A stretch of 5,699 nucleotides of DNA from Desulfobacula sp. (GTDB lineage: Bacteria > Desulfobacterota > Desulfobacteria > Desulfobacterales > Desulfobacteraceae). Position numbers and translations under genes: made by a program. The stretch is taken from positions 1-5,699 of the forward strand of contig JAQICW010000010.1 in the NCBI GenBank assembly GCA_027858355.1. Direction: 5' to 3'. Below are positions 1 through 3,614 of the stretch, piece after piece; position 1 is the first letter of the stretch, and every line of letters starts with the position of its first letter. The notes under the pieces are model-generated. The model saw only the letters and a list, made by a program, of their open reading frames with translations, was not told the origin of the DNA and did no database searches.

Positions 1-1
1 G

Positions 2-79
2 TCGCTTTTAATAATGTTGGGCTTGACCCAACCTGCTGTATTACCAGCAGTTTTCTATTCCGGCATGCATTACCAGTAA
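2..79 (+). CDS. Possible 3' end of an upstream gene (partial)
   Basis: A frame open from the window edge ends at TAA 77-79 and would give a 25-residue tail ending SGMHYQ. It is not recognised. A second frame (from base 1) is also open through the whole 5' flank, so openness alone is weak evidence, and the stretch also contains a terminator-like hairpin, which is unusual inside a gene. If real, the gene ends 7 bases before the intron begins, so the intron would sit just outside it. This could equally be non-coding sequence. Confidence 0.2.
   Translation, partial: SLLIMLGLTQPAVLPAVFYSGMHYQ
16..54 (+). terminator. Tandem hairpins with a T run, terminator-like
   Basis: GTTGGG (16-21) pairs perfectly with CCCAAC (27-32), and directly after it CTGCTG (33-38) pairs with CAGCAG (45-50), followed by TTTT (51-54). 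A stem plus T tract is the form of an intrinsic terminator, though the second stem is only 6 bp. It may end transcription from an upstream gene. It overlaps a possible coding tail, so at most one of the two readings is right. Confidence 0.3.
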
Positions 80-86
80 TGGTTTT
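68..86 (+). other. Hairpin plus T4 forming the intron insertion site
   Basis: CATTA (68-72) pairs with TAATG (77-81) around a CCAG loop, followed by GTTTT (82-86), after which the intron starts with GTGTG. Insertion just downstream of a stem-loop and a T-rich stretch is the known preference of group IIC introns. GTTTT is exactly complementary to AAAAC at 270-274 in intron domain I, which makes these a candidate IBS1/EBS1 pair; this pairing is an inference from a 5-base match. Confidence 0.4.
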
Positions 87-711
87 GTGTGAAGCCCGGA
101 TGACAATGAAGCCCTTGGCCTATGGTCGGGAGAGAGAGTCGCGAGATGACCTCAACTCTGGGAGCATCAACCCGGATGGGAGTTAGGAACGATGGTATGC
201 GTAATATATATGAACTGTTAATAAACGTCGTTATGTTTGACAGGCCAAAGATGCTGACAGGCCTGGACCAAAACGGTAAGAGGTATGGTTGGAGCGTTCC
301 GTTGTCGCTTCACGTAATCGATGATCCCTCCGGCGAACAGACAGACGCTAACCCATTGTGTGTTAAAAGTGGAACTTGGTAAGCCCGTATTTCTCCTTCC
401 TCGGAAGGACAGCCGGCCGCAAGACTGGCCTATGGGAATGCGGGTAGAGGAAGGCTGGAAAAAGCGAAGGTTGATCTGTAATGGATCAGATACGGGTTCA
501 AAATTTGCCCGGTCACGAAAGTGAGCTGACTTCTGGCATGGTGTTGGATCACGTGAAACGATTTGAAATGGAATAACTGTACTGGTGTGGATGATAGTAA
601 CAGCAATGTTACTGACGGCCGTACAGACTTGAAAAAGTACCCCGTATACAACCGCGTATCGTGAAGGCAGTTTCTGACTGCTGGGTGTCGCAAGATGCCT
701 TACCAATGTTT

Positions 712-745
712 GAGCCGGATGAGGTGAAAGTCTCACGTCCGGTTC
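712..745 (+). ncRNA. Group II intron domain V (catalytic hairpin)
   Basis: A 34-nt hairpin. The lower stem GAGCCGGA (712-719) pairs with TCCGGTTC (738-745) and includes the catalytic AGC triad. A two-base CG bulge (736-737) follows. The upper stem TGAGGT (720-725) pairs with GTCTCA (730-735) with two G-U wobbles and is closed by a GAAA tetraloop (726-729). Triad, two-base bulge and GNRA loop are all present, so the active-site element looks intact. This is the strongest evidence for the intron. Confidence 0.93.
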
Positions 746-748
746 TGA

Positions 749-783
749 GGGGGCTTGGGGCTGGCAACAGCCCCCGGCTACCC
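749..783 (+). ncRNA. Group II intron domain VI with bulged branch-point A
   Basis: GGGGCTG (757-763) pairs with CAGCCCC (768-774) around a GCAA loop. The basal stem pairs 749-751 with 781-783 and 752-755 with 776-779 (including wobbles), leaving A780 unpaired on the 3' side. A bulged A here is the expected branch-point nucleophile for lariat formation, so the intron could still be splicing-competent. Confidence 0.8.
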
Positions 784-789
784 GGCGAT

Positions 790-850
790 AAACCGCAGAT
801 TTTCATGTTAACGAGGACGGCGAGAGCGGGGATGGACAATCGCCCGATAA
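790..850 (+). other. 3' flank of the intron, no gene seen
   Basis: This stretch follows the proposed 3' splice site. It contains TGTTAACGAGG at 806-816, which matches 10 of 11 bases of the right end of attC-like site 1 (1874-1884). No matching left arm is present immediately upstream, so it is not called a recombination site. No convincing coding signal is visible. Confidence 0.3.
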
Positions 851-1060
851 TATGTTACCGCTGTAATTTTTCAGCGCGGCCGCTCAACATTCGTTGAGGC
901 TGTAGGAAAAGGTCGAAAAAGAAAAAATCAGACAGATGCAAAGGCAAAGCAAATGCTCAAAGATCTTAAGCGGTCCCCTGGATCAATTGAAGATTCGGAG
1001 TTTGGTTATTGCGTGTATTTTGTATTCGATCTGCTCTTGATTCTGTTAAAAAACAAATAA
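851..1060 (+). pseudogene. Start-less open frame, possible gene remnant or small protein
   Basis: A 69-codon frame runs from just after a stop (TAA 848-850) to TAA 1058-1060. The translation has a basic segment (GKGRKRKNQ, then several K and A), a short polar linker and a hydrophobic end (YCVYFVFDLLLILL) that could span a membrane. There is no start codon at its beginning. The first ATG (953) would give a 35-residue product with a weak AAGG upstream. Its stop lies 9 bases before the next gene's ATG and overlaps that gene's Shine-Dalgarno, so coupled translation is possible. It may be a truncated gene, a real short membrane protein, or chance. The family is not recognised. Confidence 0.3.
883..898 (+). 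repeat. Short perfect hairpin with attC core-like ends
   Basis: CTCAAC (883-888) and GTTGAG (893-898) form a perfect 6-bp stem around ATTC. With the base before it, GCTCAAC fits the integron R'' consensus RYYYAAC. The first six bases of GTTGAGG fit the R' consensus GTTRRRY; only the final Y fails. The inner L arms of a full attC are missing, so this may be a degenerate or chance match rather than the left boundary of the next cassette. Confidence 0.25.
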
Positions 1061-1069
1061 GGTGGGAAA

Positions 1070-1795
1070 ATGAGTTTGATGTATGAGGAATTGGATTTTC
1101 GGTCAACCCCAATCGGAGACTTGATGTTGAGGCGGCGCCGTTTGATTCAACTCGGTGGGCTTGATATTTATGAGGTCAAGCTTGGGGAGTATTTTTTGAT
1201 GAGCAGCTTGTTTCATGAAGCAGAGGTTCAGCTTGCAAAGCTTGGTCTTGACAGTTTGGATAAAAAAGACCTCGATGTTGTGGTCGGAGGGCTTGGGCTT
1301 GGGTACACAGCTGTTAGTGCATTGGAAAATAAACGTGTCACATCGCTTGTTGTTGTGGAGTATTTAGAAGGGGTAATCGAGTGGCATCAAAACGGGCTTG
1401 TCCCTCTGGGTAAGGTGTTGACGGCTGATCCTCGCTGTAAATTTGTGAATACTGACTTTTTTGCAATGTCCCGGGACGTGTCAAAAAGTTTTGATCTATC
1501 GGTTCCTGAAAAAAAACATGATGCCATCCTTTTGGATATAGATCACACTCCCACAAACGTATTGACCCAGACAAACACACGCTTTTACACTGAAGAAGGG
1601 CTGGAGGAACTTGCTCAACATTTGAATCCAGGCGGGGTGTTTGGCCTTTGGGCGGACGGTTTCCCGGAAGACACCTTTACCAATCGTTTGGACAGGGTTT
1701 TTCATAGCGCTGAGGCGCATACCATTGAGTTTGATAATCCATTAACCGGCGGCACTTCTGAAGGTGCCGTTTATCTGGCACATATAGGTGTATAG
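1070..1795 (+). CDS. Spermidine-synthase-like (aminopropyltransferase fold) protein
   Basis: The 241-residue product has the SAM-binding Rossmann fold of the polyamine aminopropyltransferase/methyltransferase superfamily. In order: an N-terminal strand region (about 10-45), the glycine loop GGLGLGYT (73-80), an acidic residue E97 ending the next strand where the ribose of SAM or decarboxylated SAM is held, NTDFF (127-131), the core strand with LLDIDHTP (154-161), and LNPGGVFGLW (185-194). Length is a little under classic spermidine synthases (about 280). The usual GGGDG loop is replaced by GGLGLG and the catalytic DxxDP-type motif by DIDHTP, so aminopropyl transfer to putrescine should not be assumed; a SAM-dependent methyltransferase or another small-molecule transferase is possible. 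ATG 1070 is chosen because AAGGTGG lies at 1059-1065; an in-frame ATG at 1079 is less well placed. The gene is followed 35 bases later by an attC-like site, as expected for a cassette gene. Cytoplasmic, no signal peptide. Confidence 0.75.
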   Translation: MSLMYEELDFRSTPIGDLMLRRRRLIQLGGLDIYEVKLGEYFLMSSLFHEAEVQLAKLGLDSLDKKDLDVVVGGLGLGYTAVSALENKRVTSLVVVEYLEGVIEWHQNGLVPLGKVLTADPRCKFVNTDFFAMSRDVSKSFDLSVPEKKHDAILLDIDHTPTNVLTQTNTRFYTEEGLEELAQHLNPGGVFGLWADGFPEDTFTNRLDRVFHSAEAHTIEFDNPLTGGTSEGAVYLAHIGV

Positions 1796-1830
1796 AGATG
1801 ATTTGGAAATGGGGACCCTGTGTCCTTAAA

Positions 1831-1881
1831 TTCCAACAATCAACATGCACTGGATTTCACCAGTGATGTTGGGTGTTAAGG
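1831..1881 (+). repeat. attC-like recombination site 1
   Basis: An imperfect inverted repeat built like an integron attC site. R''-like TTCCAAC (1831-1837) and R'-like GTTAAGG (1875-1881) flank inner arms CAACAT (1841-1846)/ATGTTG (1866-1871) and CACTGG (1848-1853)/CCAGTG (1860-1865). An unpaired G (1847) on the L'' side matches the extrahelical base that sets strand choice in attC. A small internal loop (AT opposite GG) and the loop ATTTCA complete it. There is no T run, so it is not a terminator. The box ends fit the GTTRRRY/RYYYAAC consensus imperfectly. Predicted crossover is between G1875 and T1876. It is 41/44 identical to site 2 over the 1834-1877 core. Confidence 0.75.
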
Positions 1882-1885
1882 AGGT
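1877..1885 (+). promoter_or_regulatory. Strong ribosome binding site that fixes a TTG start
   Basis: TAAGGAGGT is a full-length Shine-Dalgarno match. The AGGAGG core ends 4 bases before TTG 1889. The only nearby ATG (1896) is out of frame and the first in-frame ATG is codon 56, after two of the iron-sulfur cysteines, so TTG is the best start. The site overlaps the R' box of attC-like site 1, meaning the cassette carries its own translation signal at its extreme 5' end. Confidence 0.75.
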
Positions 1886-1888
1886 CTC

Positions 1889-2683
1889 TTGAAAAATGCT
1901 GAACTTGCTAAAATCAATTTCACAGAAATCATAAACTATGGAGGACAACCTAAAGTACAAAATAGTTATTCAACGCCTCTAAGTTGTATTGGCTATTGTG
2001 TAAGATGTGAAGAATCCGGTCTTATCAATAAAACTGGTGGTCAATTAGAGTTGATGAGTCATGGATGTGATTCGTTTGATTTTGAGTCCATACTTGGGGC
2101 AATGCCCCAAAAAGGTGTGAAGATCAGCCAACCGATTTTATTTCTTCTCGAAAACCCAGGCGCTAATCGTAGAAATGGAGCACCGGTAGATTTTCGTGGT
2201 TTTCGCAAGCAACCTCCGGTAAATCATTATTACTGGACTCCCAATAATGATAAATGGCCAGATCAGGTAAGTCAGTTTAATGGAAATTTCTATGGTCCAT
2301 ATTTTTCTTATCTAATGAAAAAACATCAATTAGGAAATGTTTATATTAGCAACCTGATTAAATGCAAATGGATGAAAGGGAATGATAGTAAAGTTAGTAA
2401 TGATTCATTGCTTAGATCGTACTGTATAGAGCAGTATCTGAAAAGAGAAATTGAAGTTTTTGCTCCTAAAATTGTGTTTTGTTTTGGCCGAAACGCTGAA
2501 AAAGGTTACAGGGCAATGGCTTTTGGAGATGGCAAATCCGTATATTTGATGCATCCAAGTTTTATTGCTGATAGACACCAGACAACAGCGCGTTCGCAAG
2601 AAGATTTAGTGAAAGAAAATGATGGTATTATCACACAAGCGATTGAGCAGATTGACAACAAGGGAATCGGTGTCACATCTTGA
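1889..2683 (+). CDS. Uracil-DNA glycosylase superfamily protein, 4Fe-4S type
   Basis: The 264-residue product matches the layout of family 4-like uracil-DNA glycosylases, which remove uracil or other damaged or modified bases from DNA. Motif 1 is ILFLLENPGANR (83-94), replacing the usual GEAPG-type loop. VYISNLIKCK (151-160) matches the family's TNxVKC strand, CIEQYLKREIEVFAPKIV (179-196) matches the CxPFLxxEIxxLKPKxI helix, then CFGRNA (198-203). MHPS (221-224) is motif 2. Cysteines 37, 40, 159 and 179 fall where the four iron-sulfur ligands of family 4 enzymes sit. The protein is longer than typical family 4 enzymes (about 200), with a long insert between C40 and motif 1 and another around residues 95-145 rich in aromatic and Asn residues, so substrate choice may differ. 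It starts at TTG behind a strong ribosome site and lies alone between two attC-like sites, a predicted 906-bp cassette (1876-2781). A role in repair or in attacking modified phage DNA are both possible; neither is shown. Confidence 0.75.
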   Translation: MKNAELAKINFTEIINYGGQPKVQNSYSTPLSCIGYCVRCEESGLINKTGGQLELMSHGCDSFDFESILGAMPQKGVKISQPILFLLENPGANRRNGAPVDFRGFRKQPPVNHYYWTPNNDKWPDQVSQFNGNFYGPYFSYLMKKHQLGNVYISNLIKCKWMKGNDSKVSNDSLLRSYCIEQYLKREIEVFAPKIVFCFGRNAEKGYRAMAFGDGKSVYLMHPSFIADRHQTTARSQEDLVKENDGIITQAIEQIDNKGIGVTS

Positions 2684-2736
2684 ATTGTGAATTATAAACA
2701 AGGAAATGGTCTAATATTATTGACAATTAAAGGGGA

Positions 2737-2787
2737 ACTCAACAATCAACATGCACCGGGTTTCACCGGTGATGTTGGGTGTTCTAG
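2737..2787 (+). repeat. attC-like recombination site 2
   Basis: Same architecture as site 1. R''-like ACTCAAC (2737-2743, a full match to RYYYAAC), arms CAACAT (2747-2752)/ATGTTG (2772-2777) and CACCGG (2754-2759)/CCGGTG (2766-2771), unpaired G2753, loop GTTTCA, and R'-like GTTCTAG (2781-2787, which keeps only the invariant GTT). Relative to site 1 the inner stem changes a T-A pair to C-G (1851/1862 versus 2757/2768), a compensatory change that supports selection on the folded form. ACTCAAC pairs at 5 of 7 positions with GTTAAGG from the start of the same cassette, as expected if the circular cassette once carried both. Predicted crossover: G2781/T2782. Confidence 0.77.
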
Positions 2788-2834
2788 GAGATGTAGATCC
2801 TTTGATATCTCAATATCCTGTTTGAGGAAATAAA

Positions 2835-3614
2835 ATGGCAGACAAGAATATAGAGCCACTTGAGAAGATGTTCTATGATAGCAAGGAATCGGAAATGAAA
2901 TCATTTAATGAATCTCAAGGCATTCTCAAATCCGAGCTAATGAAATACAGGCTGGACAACATCCTTACATCACTTGTAATTTCAAGCTTATGGCTACCGA
3001 ATATTTCCAGCCAAGTAAAACATTCATTTATATATTTAACCCTTGTAACAATAGATGAAAAAGATTTCAAACAGAACGATGATCCTTTAGATTATGACAA
3101 GTTTTCATCGTTTCTTAAAAAGATATATGGGTTAGTCCCATCTTTTCCATCAGTTGAAGATTATATACCGGAACCCGACTGGGGTGAAATAAAGTATTGC
3201 ATAGGTACCGATTTATACAAATTTTTTTACGGTAACGAACTTTCAAATGTGTATGAATACTTGTCCTTATTTGAAATAGTTTTTTGTGCATACGATGACA
3301 AATTTATTGAAGTCCTTGAACGGTCCCCTTTCAACGAAATGAAAGTGTCGTTGCGTTTGCAGGACTATATAATTAACAATCTTCGATGCGAATTTGATAT
3401 AAATAAATTAAATATTCACCCAGGTCATATTGAAATACCAACAAAAAATTTTTACGAGGTATCTTTAGAATTTTTATCTAAATTCAATGTACAATCTCTC
3501 GTCTCCCCTAATATATTAAAAAACTTTAGTTACGATTTTAATAAAAATAATTCAAATAAATTTGACTGGGATTCATTTGGAAACATGATTCACAGTGGTG
3601 ATTTTCTTCCATAA
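2835..3614 (+). CDS. N-terminal part of a large unknown protein, ended by an in-frame TAA
   Basis: This 259-codon segment starts at ATG 2835 behind GAGG at 2824-2827. The product is not recognised. It begins with a charged, helical stretch (1-40, rich in E, K, S), followed by aromatic and Asn/Lys-rich sequence without signal peptide, clear membrane segment or known catalytic motif. It ends MIHSGDFLP and stop, with no terminator or attC-like site after it. The same frame continues at once beyond the stop, so this is best read as the front third or less of a protein of at least 955 codons rather than a complete gene. If only this part is made, the product is a truncated 259-residue protein. Composition is clearly more AT-rich than the upstream genes, in keeping with an independent origin. 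It follows attC-like site 2 by 47 bases. Confidence 0.7.
   Translation: MADKNIEPLEKMFYDSKESEMKSFNESQGILKSELMKYRLDNILTSLVISSLWLPNISSQVKHSFIYLTLVTIDEKDFKQNDDPLDYDKFSSFLKKIYGLVPSFPSVEDYIPEPDWGEIKYCIGTDLYKFFYGNELSNVYEYLSLFEIVFCAYDDKFIEVLERSPFNEMKVSLRLQDYIINNLRCEFDINKLNIHPGHIEIPTKNFYEVSLEFLSKFNVQSLVSPNILKNFSYDFNKNNSNKFDWDSFGNMIHSGDFLP
3612..3614 (+). other. Single in-frame TAA interrupting the long reading frame
   Basis: The codons before it read GDFLP and those after read YFIFCNDKYFPLLPRRY, in the same frame and with the same protein-like composition. A one-base substitution (for example from CAA, GAA, AAA, TAC or TAT) would restore an uninterrupted frame. No frameshift is needed. TAA is not a selenocysteine or pyrrolysine codon. 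The likely explanations are a nonsense mutation or a sequencing error; read-through is less likely. Confidence 0.8.

Larger units (their letters stand above)
87..789 (+). ncRNA. Group II intron ribozyme, no maturase gene
   Basis: This is a self-splicing ribozyme and retroelement RNA. It begins with GTGTG (group II consensus GTGYG) at 87 and carries a canonical domain V and domain VI at its 3' end. The body is densely folded: for example TCAC-GAAA-GTGA at 513-524, AGTAAC/GTTACT around a six-base loop at 596-613, and GCAGT/ACTGC near 666-680. No frame inside it encodes a reverse transcriptase or maturase; the short open frames on both strands are accidental. At about 700 nt it is the size expected of a ribozyme whose domain IV has lost its ORF. 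Mobility, and probably efficient splicing in vivo, would then depend on a maturase supplied by another copy. Class IIC is favoured by the hairpin plus T4 insertion context but is not certain. The 3' boundary is tentative: AT at 788-789 lies 9 nt past the bulged A, slightly farther than the usual 7-8. Confidence 0.85.

Noticed and set aside
10..28. ATGTTGGGCTTGACC resembling the right end of an attC-like site
   Set aside because: Eight bases match (ATGTTGGG), but the GTT crossover triplet is missing and the bases form a better simple hairpin with CCCAAC at 27-32. The left arm would lie outside the window.
122..736. Several open frames of 60-170 codons on both strands within the intron
   Set aside because: They overlie the structured ribozyme, including domain V, lack protein-family motifs, and none resembles a reverse transcriptase or maturase.
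661..897. A 78-codon frame crossing domains V and VI and the 3' splice site
   Set aside because: It runs through the catalytic hairpins and across the exon junction, so it cannot be conserved as protein in both spliced and unspliced RNA; treated as a shadow of the ribozyme.
1338..1720. Minus-strand frames within the spermidine-synthase-like gene
   Set aside because: Antisense shadows of a gene with clear motifs on the + strand.
1841..1871. Intrinsic terminators after the first and second genes
   Set aside because: The stems are good but are followed by GGGTGTT rather than a T run, and the two copies are nearly identical, which suits attC sites better.
2720..2750. TTGACA at 2720-2725 as a -35 promoter box
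   Set aside because: No TATAAT-like box is found at the expected 16-18 base spacing; attC-like site 2 occupies that place.
2785..2796. AGGAG followed at once by ATG TAG just after attC-like site 2
   Set aside because: A ribosome site with no spacer and a start-stop minimal frame is not a plausible gene; the real start has GAGG 7 bases before ATG 2835.
3612..3614. Recoding of the stop as selenocysteine or by an alternative bacterial code
   Set aside because: Those bacterial cases use TGA (selenocysteine, code 4 or 25) or TAG (pyrrolysine), not TAA.
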